From: Ruminococcaceae bacterium HV4-5-B5C
GTDB taxonomy: Bacteria; Bacillota; Clostridia; Oscillospirales; Acutalibacteraceae
Length of the DNA stretch: 64,000 nucleotides
Reading direction: 5' to 3'
Assembly (NCBI GenBank): GCA_900184925.1
Contig: FXYJ02000004.1
Location: forward strand, 1-64,000
The notes under the pieces were generated by a model. That model made no database searches and was not told the origin of the DNA. It saw only the letters and a program-made list of their open reading frames with translations. Both the position numbers and the translations under genes were made by a program. Below, one piece after another: positions 1-7,757 of this stretch. Every line of letters starts with the position of its first letter. The first letter of the stretch is position 1.

Positions 1-188
1 ATTTATGTCCCCGGCAACCGGGTCACTGTGGCCGAAAAAAACCAAAACGGGCGCGGCCCCCCAGGGGGGCGGGGCGTTTGTTTAAACCCCACGCCCCCCC
101 CGCCGCACGGCGGGGGGGCCCCACTTCTGTATGCCCCAAAGCGGGGTTCAATCATATCCGGGCAACCTGTCCCGTATATATAAGGCAG
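1..188. other. GC-rich palindromic left edge, no gene recognised
   Basis: This stretch lies between the window edge and the stop codon of the zinc-ribbon gene. It holds two strong palindromes: GCCCCCC-A-GGGGGGC at 56-70, and CCCCCCCGCCG paired with CGGCGGGGGGG at 95-118. The first is flanked by AACG (45-48) and CGTT (75-78) and followed by a T-rich stretch, so a terminator for a gene to the left is possible. Open frames crossing the region are rich in Pro, Gly and Arg and resemble no protein family I know. The function is not determined. Confidence 0.35.
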
Positions 189-554
189 TCAGAGTTTTTG
201 CCCACAATGCGGGCAGAAACGGCTGTCCGGTTCCACCGATGTGCCGCAGCGGGGGCAGTAGTGCGTCGAGCGGCCTGTCATGCGGGTGATCCTGTCCGGG
301 TTCACCTCTGCATTTTGATCGTGTTCGAGCCGTTTCCCTTCGTCGCTGGCAATCTCATAAACGGCGCCGCAGTTTGGGCAGGAGATAAAATACCGTTTCC
401 CAAAGCTGAACAGCGGGATAAAGAAAAAAATGAACCGCTGGCTGACGCAGGTGACGGCTGCCAGAGAGTTTGTCGCTCCGCAGCAGGGGAAGAACCGGCA
501 CAGCCTGCGTCCCAGTTCCCGCGTGTTGCTCGTAACCGCGAAGAAAAAGAACAT
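189..554 (-). CDS. zinc-ribbon domain protein
   Basis: The gene encodes a 121-residue protein of unknown function. Three CxxC pairs are visible: CPNC at 59-62, CPRC at 100-103 and CPHC at 114-117. The last two form a typical zinc-ribbon pair ending in CGQKL at the C-terminus. The N-terminal half is hydrophobic (about residues 41-50) and has a CC pair at 24-25, so weak membrane association is possible. The ATG at 554 was chosen because AAGGAGG lies 7 bases upstream; the longer open frame to 797 runs through the divergent neighbour. Only 43 bp separate this start from the start of the glycosidase-like gene at 598, so the two promoters must overlap or lie inside the genes. The zinc ribbon is clear, the role is not. 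Confidence 0.75.
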   Translation of the reverse strand: MFFFFAVTSNTRELGRRLCRFFPCCGATNSLAAVTCVSQRFIFFFIPLFSFGKRYFISCPNCGAVYEIASDEGKRLEHDQNAEVNPDRITRMTGRSTHYCPRCGTSVEPDSRFCPHCGQKL

Positions 555-597
555 TTCGCGACCTCCTTGAAATTCAGATAGGGAAAGGAAGAACAAA

Positions 598-1878
598 ATG
601 GTAATCCGTCTGTTCCGCCGCCACCTTATTCTGGCGTGCGTCGTGATTCTGGCCGCCGTCATCGCAGTGACCATGACGGCAAATTTCAGCGGTAAAGGGA
701 AGGGGAACGCCGTTGGCACGGCGACCGCGCTGAGCAGCGGAGAACAGAGCCCATCTTCCTCTGCGGCTTCTTCCGCCGTTCCGGTTTCCGGCGCCACGGA
801 AATGCGCGCCGTCTGGGTTCCTTACCTGAGCCTAAACATGAGCAGTGAAGCCGACAAAAGCGAACAGGCTTTCCAGAAAAAATTCGGGGCAATTGTCAGT
901 ACCGCAAAAACCTGCGGAATGAATACGCTCATTGTCCAGGTCAGACCGTTCGGGGATGCGCTGTATCCCTCGTCCTATTTCCCATGGAGCCATATCATCA
1001 GCGGCACACAGGGGAAAGACCCGGGGTACGACCCGCTCAAAGACATGGTCGAGGCATCCCATAAGGCCGGGCTGAAAATTCAGGCATGGGTCAATCCCCT
1101 TCGAATTCAGGCTGCGGGTTCCCCGGCTATTCTGGCCGAAAGCAATCCCTATTATAAATTCAGGAATGACAATTCCAAGTCGGACTATGTTTCCGACTTT
1201 CAGAACGGTGCGTATTATAACCCCGCCTATGAGGATGTCCGGCAGCTCGTTGCCGACGGAGTGAAGGAAATCGCGCAGAAATACGCGGTGGATGGAATTC
1301 AATTCGACGATTATTTTTACCCGACGTCGGATGCGTCGTTTGACCAGAAGGCATACGGCGCCTACTGCACCGAAGCCAAAAAAACAGGCGCACCGCTCGC
1401 GCTTGCCGACTGGCGCAGGGCGAACATTAACTCCCTTGTTTCTCTCGTTTACCGTGAAATCAAATCCGTGAAGTCGTCCGTAGTGTTCGGCATTGCGCCT
1501 CAGGGAAACACAAAAAACGACATGGACATGGGCGCGGACGTTTACTCCTGGTGTTCTGCAAAGGGATATGTCGACTATATCTGCCCGCAGCTTTATTATA
1601 ATTTCCAGAATCCGACGCTCCCGTTCAACACGGCGGCGGACAACTGGAAGAAGATTGTGAAGAATAAAGATATCAAGCTGTACCTGGGCCTCGCCGTTTA
1701 TAAAGCGGGGTCGGATGCAGACAGCGGCACGTGGAAAACGTCCTCTACAATCCTCGCGAACCAGATCAAGTACGGCCGCGACTCCGCGTGCAACGGATTT
1801 ATGTTCTACTCGTGCGATTACCTGACGGGCAACCAGACGAAACAGGAGGTTCAGAACGTCATCAAACTGCTAAACTGA
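598..1878 (+). CDS. GHL10-family glycosyl hydrolase-like protein, membrane-anchored
   Basis: This is a 426-residue protein of the family-10-like glycosylhydrolase group (GHL10/DUF187), predicted TIM barrels thought to act on cell-wall or surface glycans. An uncleaved or signal-anchor helix covers about residues 9-27, followed by a Ser/Ala/Gly-rich linker to residue 65. The domain starts with RAVWVPYLS (70-78). The DGIQFDDYFYP motif at 232-242 carries the acidic residues expected in the active site. The start has GGAAAGGAAG upstream. It ends convergently with mtaB, with a 9-base overlap of the coding 3' ends. Extracytoplasmic location follows from the anchor; the substrate is unknown. Confidence 0.85.
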   Translation: MVIRLFRRHLILACVVILAAVIAVTMTANFSGKGKGNAVGTATALSSGEQSPSSSAASSAVPVSGATEMRAVWVPYLSLNMSSEADKSEQAFQKKFGAIVSTAKTCGMNTLIVQVRPFGDALYPSSYFPWSHIISGTQGKDPGYDPLKDMVEASHKAGLKIQAWVNPLRIQAAGSPAILAESNPYYKFRNDNSKSDYVSDFQNGAYYNPAYEDVRQLVADGVKEIAQKYAVDGIQFDDYFYPTSDASFDQKAYGAYCTEAKKTGAPLALADWRRANINSLVSLVYREIKSVKSSVVFGIAPQGNTKNDMDMGADVYSWCSAKGYVDYICPQLYYNFQNPTLPFNTAADNWKKIVKNKDIKLYLGLAVYKAGSDADSGTWKTSSTILANQIKYGRDSACNGFMFYSCDYLTGNQTKQEVQNVIKLLN

Positions 1879-3162
1879 ACCGGTAAGTTCTCCGATACAG
1901 AAATCCTCCAGCACTTCGGCGATCCGCACGGGCAGAATACGCCCGGAAAGATCAGTGCCGCAGGCGGTGCGGACGGGCGTGTAGTTTTCCGTGTATCCCT
2001 CAAAAACGCCCTTCTCACATTCGCGCTCGAAAAGAACGGGTTCCGTTTTCCCGGTCTGCTGCAGAAAGAACGCTTGTCTTGTTTCGGCGGCGGCGGCAAT
2101 CATCCGCCTGCTGCGTTCTTCCGCGGCTTCGTGCGGAACCTGATCGGGCGCTTTTGCCGCCGGTGTGCCGGGCCGCCGGGAATAGATAAAAACATGGGCC
2201 TTTGCAAACCCGATTTCTTTTTCAAAAGCGAGCGATTCGGAGAATTCTTCGTCGGTTTCCCCGGGGAATCCAACCATGATGTCGGTGGTGACGGCGGCAC
2301 CCGGAAAAGCGTTCCGGAGATTTTCAGTGATGGTGCGGTATTCCGTGGGGGTATAGTGGCGGTTCATCCGTTTTAAAGTCGCCGCGCATCCGCTTTGAAG
2401 AGAGAGGTGAAACTGGGGGCAGAGCTTTTTCTGGCGGCTCAGGCGCTCGATGTTGGCCTCGTCGAGCTGTTCCGGCTCCAGTGAACCCAGACGTACGCGG
2501 TCGACTCCCTGCGTTGCGCAGGCCGCTTCCACAGCGTCGCAGAGAGTGAGGCCAAGATCCTGCCCGTAAGCCGAGAGGTTGATGCCCGTCAGCACGATTT
2601 CCCGGTAACCGTTTGCGGCGATCTCGCCGAGCTCCCGTTTCAGGTCCTCGAGAGGTTTGGAGCGGACGCGGCCCCGCGCATAGGGGATGATACAGTAAGA
2701 ACAGAATCGGTTGCACCCGTCCTCAATCTTTACGAAAGCGCGCGTCCTTTCATAGAACCGGTCCACTTCGGCTGGCTCGAACTTTGACCCGTGAGGAATG
2801 ATGTCGATGACCCGCTGCTGTGTGACGGTGAACTTCTGTACGTCGTTCAGCAGCGAAGCCCGGTTGGAGTTGCCGAGGACCACGTCGGCTTCCGTCAGAC
2901 TTTCGGCAATTTCGGGAAACGCCTGCGGCATGCAGCCGGTGAGTACGACGACGGCGCCGGGGTTTTCCCGGCGGGCGCGCCGAAGCGCCTGCCGCACCTT
3001 CCGGTCGCTCATGGCGGTCACCGTGCAGGAGTTGACGATGACCAGATCACTTTGGGAAATATCGTCGCAGGCGGCGTATCCGGCACCCTGGAGACTGCTC
3101 AGCATTGCCTGCGATTCGTACTGGTTGACCTTGCATCCGAGCGTAATGACAGAAACCTTCAT
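1870..3162 (-). CDS. mtaB: tRNA t6A37 methylthiotransferase MtaB
   Basis: A radical-SAM enzyme that adds a methylthio group to t6A37 of ANN-decoding tRNAs, giving ms2t6A. The 430-residue protein has the N-terminal MTTase domain with cluster cysteines C10, C46 and C77, then the radical-SAM motif CNRFCSYC (C150, C154, C157), and a C-terminal TRAM-like region. This architecture, and the opening MKVSVITLGCKVNQ, is MtaB rather than MiaB or RimO. An upstream in-frame ATG exists at 3177, but the ATG at 3162 is chosen because GAAAGGTG lies 5 bases before it and most of the upstream start would be used up by that site. It is divergent from the HPr-like gene. Confidence 0.93.
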   Translation of the reverse strand: MKVSVITLGCKVNQYESQAMLSSLQGAGYAACDDISQSDLVIVNSCTVTAMSDRKVRQALRRARRENPGAVVVLTGCMPQAFPEIAESLTEADVVLGNSNRASLLNDVQKFTVTQQRVIDIIPHGSKFEPAEVDRFYERTRAFVKIEDGCNRFCSYCIIPYARGRVRSKPLEDLKRELGEIAANGYREIVLTGINLSAYGQDLGLTLCDAVEAACATQGVDRVRLGSLEPEQLDEANIERLSRQKKLCPQFHLSLQSGCAATLKRMNRHYTPTEYRTITENLRNAFPGAAVTTDIMVGFPGETDEEFSESLAFEKEIGFAKAHVFIYSRRPGTPAAKAPDQVPHEAAEERSRRMIAAAAETRQAFFLQQTGKTEPVLFERECEKGVFEGYTENYTPVRTACGTDLSGRILPVRIAEVLEDFCIGELTGSV

Positions 3163-3231
3163 TTGTTCACCTTTCATAAAATGTAAATATTTTGTTTATT
3201 AAATGATGAAAATGTATGGTCAAATTGCACA

Positions 3232-3260
3232 TTGACCGCGGGGAGAAAAACGGGTATCCT
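3232..3260 (+). promoter_or_regulatory. sigma-A promoter of the HPr-like gene
   Basis: TTGACC at 3232-3237 and TATCCT at 3255-3260, with a 17-base spacer. It lies 45 bases before the start codon at 3306. Confidence 0.6.
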
Positions 3261-3305
3261 TTGTTTATGATAGCAGATCATGTGTGTTTCACGGAGGGAA
3301 CTGTT

Positions 3306-3569
3306 ATGTACAAGTCGTCAATTGTTCTGTCCAGCATTGAAGCGGTTAAGAAATTCGTTACACTCACAAACAAGTATAATTTCCCAATCAATCTGTCTAC
3401 TGAAAAGTACAAAATCGACGCAAAGTCCATCATGGGCATTTTTAGCCTCGATTTGTCCAAGCCCCTTCAGATTGAAGTAGACGACAGCGACACAGGCGGT
3501 CAGAATCCGGAAGAATTCATCCAGCAGCTGGCTCAGTTTCAGCGGGTTCAGGTTTCAAGCAAAGCGTAA
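3306..3569 (+). CDS. HPr-like (Crh-type) protein lacking the phosphoryl histidine
   Basis: An 87-residue protein of the PTS HPr fold. Aligning the conserved KSIMGIFSLDL block (about 42-52) with HPr places the regulatory serine (Ser46 of HPr) in KSIMG, and it is kept. The position of the catalytic His15 is occupied by Ser (S10, in SSIEAVKKF). Such a protein cannot pass phosphate from EI to PTS permeases. By analogy with Bacillus Crh it could be a regulatory HPr acting through the serine, but this is inference. The ATG at 3306 is preceded by GGAGGG; the open frame extends upstream to 3216 without a ribosome binding site. It is monocistronic, with its own promoter and terminator. Confidence 0.78.
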   Translation: MYKSSIVLSSIEAVKKFVTLTNKYNFPINLSTEKYKIDAKSIMGIFSLDLSKPLQIEVDDSDTGGQNPEEFIQQLAQFQRVQVSSKA

Positions 3570-3576
3570 TTTCCTT

Positions 3577-3600
3577 ATCCGGCTTCGGCCGGATTTTTTT
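3577..3600 (+). terminator. intrinsic terminator after the HPr-like gene
   Basis: Perfect 7-bp stem ATCCGGC / GCCGGAT with a TTCG tetraloop, followed by a run of T. The tail touches the stop codon of the convergent ABC-F gene. Confidence 0.88.
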
Positions 3601-5500
3601 ATGCCTGCTCGAACTTTTGCGCCAGAACGCTCCACCGCTGGAAGAGAGCTTCGTTTTCTTCTTTCAGACCGGCAAGACGGCTCGAAATCTCGAGCGCCTT
3701 TTCATAGTCGCAGGCGATTTCCGGGTTTGAGAGCTGGTGCTCCATGTCCGAAATTTCTTCTTCCGTGCTTTCAATCTTTTCCTCAACCCGCCGGAGTTCG
3801 GCCTTTTCTTTTCGTACGGCGGCTTCCTGCTCCTTGCGCTCCTGATAGGCATTTTTGTGCGTACGCGTTTCCTTCTCCGAGGGCGCTTCCCTTTCTTTTA
3901 CGGCGGCGAGGTATTCGTCATAATCTCCGGGGTAAAGCGTGGTGCCTTCCGGGTCGAGTCGGTAAATCTTGTCCGCCAGGCGGTTGATCAGGTAGCGGTC
4001 GTGCGAAACGATGAGCAGGGTGCCCTCATAGTCCGCCAGAGCGTTTTCCAGCGCCTCACAGGAAGAAATGTCGAGGTGGTTCGTCGGCTCGTCGAGCAGC
4101 AGGAAATTATTTTGAGAAAGCATCAGGCGCAGCAGAAGAATTCTTGCGCGCTCGCCGCCGCTCAGGGCAGAGACGGGTTTGTAGACGTCTTCGCCCCGGA
4201 ACAGAAAGATCGCCAGAGCTGAGCGCACTTCCGTCTCCGTCATCCGGGGGTAGAAGTCCCAGATTTCCTCCAGTACGGTTTTATCGGGGCGGAGCCCTGC
4301 CTGCAGCTGGTCGTAATACCCTACGTCAACGCCGACACCGAAGCGGAACGAGCCTTCACACGCATGGTTTGAGCCGAGCAGAACTTTAAGGAAAGAAGTT
4401 TTTCCGCAGCCGTTCGGCCCGAGCAGAAAAACACGCTCCCCCCTGTGAATTTCCATTTCTGCCTGCCGGAACAGACGTTTTTCCCCGAACGCAAGGCCGA
4501 GGCCGTCCACACTGAGAACGTCGTTGCCGCTGCACTGCCGGATGCCGAAACGGAAACGCAGGGAGGCGTCCGCTTTATCCGGTGCCTCAAGCGTTTCTTC
4601 GAGCTTTCCGATCGCCTTCATTTTGCTTGCGATCGTTTTATAGTTTCTCTCCTGATTCCAGCGGCGCTGCTGTTCGACAATGCCGCCCAACCGCCGGATT
4701 TCCTTCTGTGTGCTGTCGTATTTCCGCTTCGCGGCAAGGTCCAGCTCCCCGCGCTGCTCAAGGTAGGAGGAATAGCCGCCTTTAAAAATCTTCAGATGGT
4801 GGTTTTTCAGCTCGAAGGTTCGGTTCGTTGTCCGGTCGAGAAAATACCGGTCATGAGAAATGACCGCATAAGACCCTTCAAAGGAGCGGAGAAAGTCTTC
4901 AAGCCACTCCACTGAGGAGATGTCGAGGTGATTCGTCGGTTCGTCAAGAAGAAGCAGATTGGCGCCGGAAAGAAGCAGCTTCGCAAGCTGCAGCTTTGCC
5001 CGCTGGCCGCCGCTCAGAACGCCGACCGGAGATTCGATCTGCCCGTCCGAAAAGCCGAGTCCTTTGAGCGCGGAGTTCGTTCTGCTGCGGAAGGTGAGCC
5101 CGCCGCTCTGGTTGTACCGTTCTGTCAGCCATGTCTGCCGTTCAATCAGGCGGTCCGGGTTTTCTGGGTTTGCCTGAAGCGCCTTTGTAACCTGTTCCAG
5201 CTCGGTTTCCATGTCGAGAAGAGGCCGGAACACCGTCAGTACTTCTTCAAAGGAACTGCGCTCGAGGTTGCGGCAGACGTGCTGTTCCATGTAGCCCAGC
5301 CTTGTTTTGCCCGCCAGACTGATTTCTCCGCTGTCGCAGGCAACGGCACCCGTTAGAACCTTGAGCAGGGTGGTTTTTCCGCAACCGTTGCTGCCGATCA
5401 GACCGATCCGGTCGCCTTCACGCACCTCGAAGGAAATGCCTTCCAGAATGACGTCGGTTCCGTATGCTTTGCAGATACTGCTTACGCTGAGCAGGGCCAT
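3599..5500 (-). CDS. ABC-F family ATPase (YdiF/Uup-like)
   Basis: A 633-residue soluble tandem ABC ATPase without membrane domains. These proteins act on the ribosome in translation or antibiotic protection. Walker A of the first domain is GSNGCGKT (36-43). Both domains carry an LSGGQ/LSGGE signature followed directly by LLLDEPTNHLD. The region between the domains is charged and helical, as in the P-site tRNA-interaction motif linker, and the C-terminus (about 540-630) is a Glu/Lys/Arg-rich coiled coil as in Uup and YdiF. The ATG at 5500 has GGAG 10 bases upstream; the frame extends 17 codons further but without a site. The promoter has two palindromic operators. The exact ABC-F subfamily is not certain. 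Confidence 0.88.
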   Translation of the reverse strand: MALLSVSSICKAYGTDVILEGISFEVREGDRIGLIGSNGCGKTTLLKVLTGAVACDSGEISLAGKTRLGYMEQHVCRNLERSSFEEVLTVFRPLLDMETELEQVTKALQANPENPDRLIERQTWLTERYNQSGGLTFRSRTNSALKGLGFSDGQIESPVGVLSGGQRAKLQLAKLLLSGANLLLLDEPTNHLDISSVEWLEDFLRSFEGSYAVISHDRYFLDRTTNRTFELKNHHLKIFKGGYSSYLEQRGELDLAAKRKYDSTQKEIRRLGGIVEQQRRWNQERNYKTIASKMKAIGKLEETLEAPDKADASLRFRFGIRQCSGNDVLSVDGLGLAFGEKRLFRQAEMEIHRGERVFLLGPNGCGKTSFLKVLLGSNHACEGSFRFGVGVDVGYYDQLQAGLRPDKTVLEEIWDFYPRMTETEVRSALAIFLFRGEDVYKPVSALSGGERARILLLRLMLSQNNFLLLDEPTNHLDISSCEALENALADYEGTLLIVSHDRYLINRLADKIYRLDPEGTTLYPGDYDEYLAAVKEREAPSEKETRTHKNAYQERKEQEAAVRKEKAELRRVEEKIESTEEEISDMEHQLSNPEIACDYEKALEISSRLAGLKEENEALFQRWSVLAQKFEQA

Positions 5501-5584
5501 GAATAAGTTACTCCAATCATATGTATAAAATGACGGGCACAGGGGCCGCAAATTGCGCAGAAACGCGATTTCGGCAGCGCGTCC

Positions 5585-5615
5585 GCTATCATAGCAGTTA
5601 CGCGGCTATTATAGC
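5585..5615. promoter_or_regulatory. paired palindromic operators, GCTATNATAGC twice
   Basis: GCTATCATAGC at 5585-5595 and GCTATTATAGC at 5605-5615 are each perfect 5-bp palindromes around one central base. Their centres are 20 bp apart, two helical turns. The second covers the -10 box of the ABC-F promoter and the first lies just after the start of transcription, as expected for repressor sites. Confidence 0.6.
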
Positions 5616-5636
5616 GGAACGGCGCTGCGAAGTCAA
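5608..5636 (-). promoter_or_regulatory. sigma-A promoter of the ABC-F gene
   Basis: On the minus strand TTGACT (5636-5631), a 17-base spacer and a perfect TATAAT (5613-5608). Transcription would start near 5601, giving a leader of about 100 bases before the ATG at 5500. Confidence 0.8.
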
Positions 5637-5647
5637 GCAAACATCCT

Positions 5648-6085
5648 TTACAGAAAGCGCTTCAGGCGGTCGATGTTTCTCTCTTCCGCCGCAATATATT
5701 CCTCAGCCAGTTTTCTGGTCCGCACGTCGCAGTCCGGCGTATGGTTCAGTACTTTTGTCATGCCTACGACTCCCATCGTTGCCCCGCGAACCATCATCTC
5801 CGCAACGTGCTGGGGAGTTTTGCGCCAGAGAAGATCGGTTTTGATTGCGCCGCGCAGCATGCTCTGCGTGTTTTTTCTCACTCCGCCCGGTTCTTCTCCC
5901 TGCTGCTTCAGCATCGCGCGGGATTTTTCCATCAGGTTGATGTAATTTTCGTCCTGATGCTTAATCTGCGCGCTAAGGCCGCGTCCGTGCGTGCTGGGAA
6001 GAATAATTTCAGAGGCTTCCATGCCCATTTTTGAGATTTTAAAAAGTTCATTTAAAACTCTTGAGCGATCGGGGTTTTTCTGCAT
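5648..6085 (-). CDS. conserved helical protein of unknown function
   Basis: A 145-residue protein I do not recognise. It appears all-helical, with scattered Met, His and Glu residues (for example MGMEASE near 17-23, a KHQDEN segment near 40, and a C-terminal AEEYIAAEERN stretch), which loosely recalls ferritin-like four-helix proteins. No diiron ExxH motif is obvious. The ATG at 6085 was chosen because GGAAGGGAGG lies upstream; the open frame extends to 6118. It is followed on the same strand by the ABC-F gene after 147 bp containing a separate promoter, so the two need not be co-transcribed. Function unknown. Confidence 0.6.
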   Translation of the reverse strand: MQKNPDRSRVLNELFKISKMGMEASEIILPSTHGRGLSAQIKHQDENYINLMEKSRAMLKQQGEEPGGVRKNTQSMLRGAIKTDLLWRKTPQHVAEMMVRGATMGVVGMTKVLNHTPDCDVRTRKLAEEYIAAEERNIDRLKRFL

Positions 6086-6178
6086 TGCAGTTCCTCCCTT
6101 CCAAATCCTCATTCCCATTGTTTCCGCGCCGCTTTTTTTTAAACCGGAAATGTCTGCCGTTCCGAAATCTCACGGAAC

Positions 6179-6207
6179 TGGACAATTCAGTCGCATTCGA
6201 ATATAAT
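6179..6207 (+). promoter_or_regulatory. sigma-A promoter of the isomerase-like gene
   Basis: TGGACA at 6179-6184, a 17-base spacer and TATAAT at 6202-6207, ending 16 bases before the start codon. Confidence 0.7.
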
Positions 6208-6223
6208 TGTTTGGGGTGATCAG

Positions 6224-7027
6224 ATGCAAGCGGGAATTTCTACGGCCTGTCTCTATCCGATGCTGCTGGAAAATGCTTTTTCCGAGTTAATCTCTCTCGG
6301 ATTTCGCCATTTTGAAGTTTTTATCAATACCTGCAGCGAGCTTGAGGAAAAATATCTCAAAAGTCTCAGAAGAACGGCCGACGAAAGCGGCAGCACGGTA
6401 CGGTCGGTTCATCCCTTCACATCGGGCTATGAAAATTTTCTGTTATTTTCAGGCTATGAACGGAGATTCCGCGACGGTCTGGAATTTTATAAACGCTATT
6501 TTCACGCCTGCAACGTACTCGGGGCAAGTATTCTTGTGCTGCACGGAAGGAAATGTGCCCGCAGGGATATTGAGGATGAAGAGTTCTTCGAACGGTATCT
6601 TGCCCTTTATGCGCTCGGAAAGCAATTTGGTGTTACCGTTGCGCAGGAAAACGTAAATCTTTTCTGCAGCGACGACCCCGCTTTTATCCGCAGCATGCGC
6701 GCTGCCTGCGGCGATGACTGCGCGTTTGTGCTGGACGTGAAGCAGGCCGTGCGCGGCGGAACGGATCCGTACAAAATGTGCGAAGCGATGGGCGGGAAGA
6801 TCTGCCATGTGCACATCAACGACAACAGCAGTACCTCCGACTGTATGCTTCCCGGTAAGGGCAGCATGGATTACCGGAAGTTTTTTAATGTTCTGAAGCA
6901 GCTCGGCTACGACGGCAGCGTGATGATCGAGGTTTACCGCAAAAATTTCGGGGAGCCTTCCGAATTGCTGTCGGCAAAAAAAACAGTGGAAAAATTTTGC
7001 CGATTTTTAGAAACAGCTGACAATTAG
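6224..7027 (+). CDS. sugar phosphate isomerase/epimerase family protein
   Basis: A 267-residue protein of the xylose-isomerase-like TIM-barrel superfamily (AP endonuclease 2 fold). Barrel motifs with probable metal ligands are in the expected order: VLHGRK, a QENVN glutamate in mid-protein, VLDVKQA, CHVHINDNS, and MIEVY near the C-terminus. Length and the N-terminal GISTACLYP strand fit the family. It stands alone between its own promoter and that of nrdR, so the neighbours give no clue to the substrate. Isomerase or epimerase activity on a sugar or polyol is likely; an endonuclease role is less likely without the full endonuclease IV metal site. Confidence 0.75.
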   Translation: MQAGISTACLYPMLLENAFSELISLGFRHFEVFINTCSELEEKYLKSLRRTADESGSTVRSVHPFTSGYENFLLFSGYERRFRDGLEFYKRYFHACNVLGASILVLHGRKCARRDIEDEEFFERYLALYALGKQFGVTVAQENVNLFCSDDPAFIRSMRAACGDDCAFVLDVKQAVRGGTDPYKMCEAMGGKICHVHINDNSSTSDCMLPGKGSMDYRKFFNVLKQLGYDGSVMIEVYRKNFGEPSELLSAKKTVEKFCRFLETADN

Positions 7028-7030
7028 CTC

Positions 7031-7059
7031 TTGCCGATGCTTTGTGATTATGGTATAAT
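7031..7059 (+). promoter_or_regulatory. extended -10 promoter of nrdR
   Basis: TTGCCG at 7031-7036, a 17-base spacer, TATAAT at 7054-7059 with TG at 7051-7052 (TGnTATAAT). Confidence 0.75.
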
Positions 7060-7087
7060 TTACTAAATTCGGGGAAGGATGAGGCAT

Positions 7088-7546
7088 ATGAAATGTCCTT
7101 ATTGCGGCTACATTGAGAGCAAGGTCATTGATTCCCGTCCCACTGATGAAGGCGAACGGATTCGCAGGCGCAGGGAATGCCTGAAGTGTGCCAAACGCTT
7201 TACAACCTACGAGGTTGTCGAAACCGTCCCGATCGTTGTCATCAAAAAGGACAAGTCCCGCGAAACGTTCGACAGGAGCAAGCTGCTGAACGGTCTCCTG
7301 CGGGCGTGCGAGAAGCGGCCGGTCTCCATTGAAACACTGGAGAAAATCGTCGATGAGATCGAAAACATGCTACAAAACTCTCTTGACCGTGAAGTTCCCT
7401 CGAGTCTCATTGGGAAATATGCGATGGAGAAACTCAAGGATGTCGACGACGTGGCCTATGTCCGGTTTGCGTCGGTTTACCGGCAGTTCAAGGATATCAA
7501 TTCCTTTATGGAAGAGCTGGGCCGGATGATCAAGGGAAAGAAATAA
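7088..7546 (+). CDS. nrdR: transcriptional repressor NrdR
   Basis: NrdR senses ATP/dATP and represses ribonucleotide reductase genes. The 152-residue protein shows the zinc ribbon with C3, C6, C31 and C34, the arginine-rich RIRRRREC segment between the pairs, and the ATP-cone domain (about 46-136) starting VPIVVIKKD. Length matches the family. The ATG at 7088 gives the standard MKCPYCG start; the frame also has an ATG at 7079, but the GGAAGGA site fits 7088 better. It is monocistronic with promoter and terminator. No reductase gene is in the window. Confidence 0.96.
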   Translation: MKCPYCGYIESKVIDSRPTDEGERIRRRRECLKCAKRFTTYEVVETVPIVVIKKDKSRETFDRSKLLNGLLRACEKRPVSIETLEKIVDEIENMLQNSLDREVPSSLIGKYAMEKLKDVDDVAYVRFASVYRQFKDINSFMEELGRMIKGKK

Positions 7547-7577
7547 GCAGGCATGCGCCGCTTACGAGGGCGCGTGG

Positions 7578-7606
7578 CAGCCGCCCGTTGCAGGCGGCTG
7601 TTTTTC
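7578..7606 (+). terminator. intrinsic terminator after nrdR
   Basis: Perfect 8-bp stem CAGCCGCC / GGCGGCTG with a 7-base loop, followed by TTTTTC. Confidence 0.88.
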
Positions 7607-7701
7607 TGAGGCGGAAAGAACCGGCCTGTTCCCAATATCCGGGAAATGTGTTGCGGCACTGTAAATTCTTTGGGCAGGTTGGCATTCAGCCTCAAAATTT
7701 C

Positions 7702-7730
7702 TTTACTTTGCAGGCCTCTTATTGTAAAAT
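7702..7730 (+). promoter_or_regulatory. promoter of the pyrH-polC run
   Basis: TTTACT at 7702-7707, 17 bases, TAAAAT at 7725-7730. It ends 27 bases before the pyrH start. No other convincing promoter was seen before hisZ, so the pyrH-polC genes may be one transcript. Confidence 0.55.
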
Positions 7731-7757
7731 GGAAGAAATTGAACAGGAGTGTTGATT

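Noticed and set aside
78..581. Plus-strand open frame of 167 codons at the left edge
   Set aside because: It starts with TTG without a ribosome binding site, runs through the GC palindromes and lies antisense to the zinc-ribbon gene with its three CxxC pairs.
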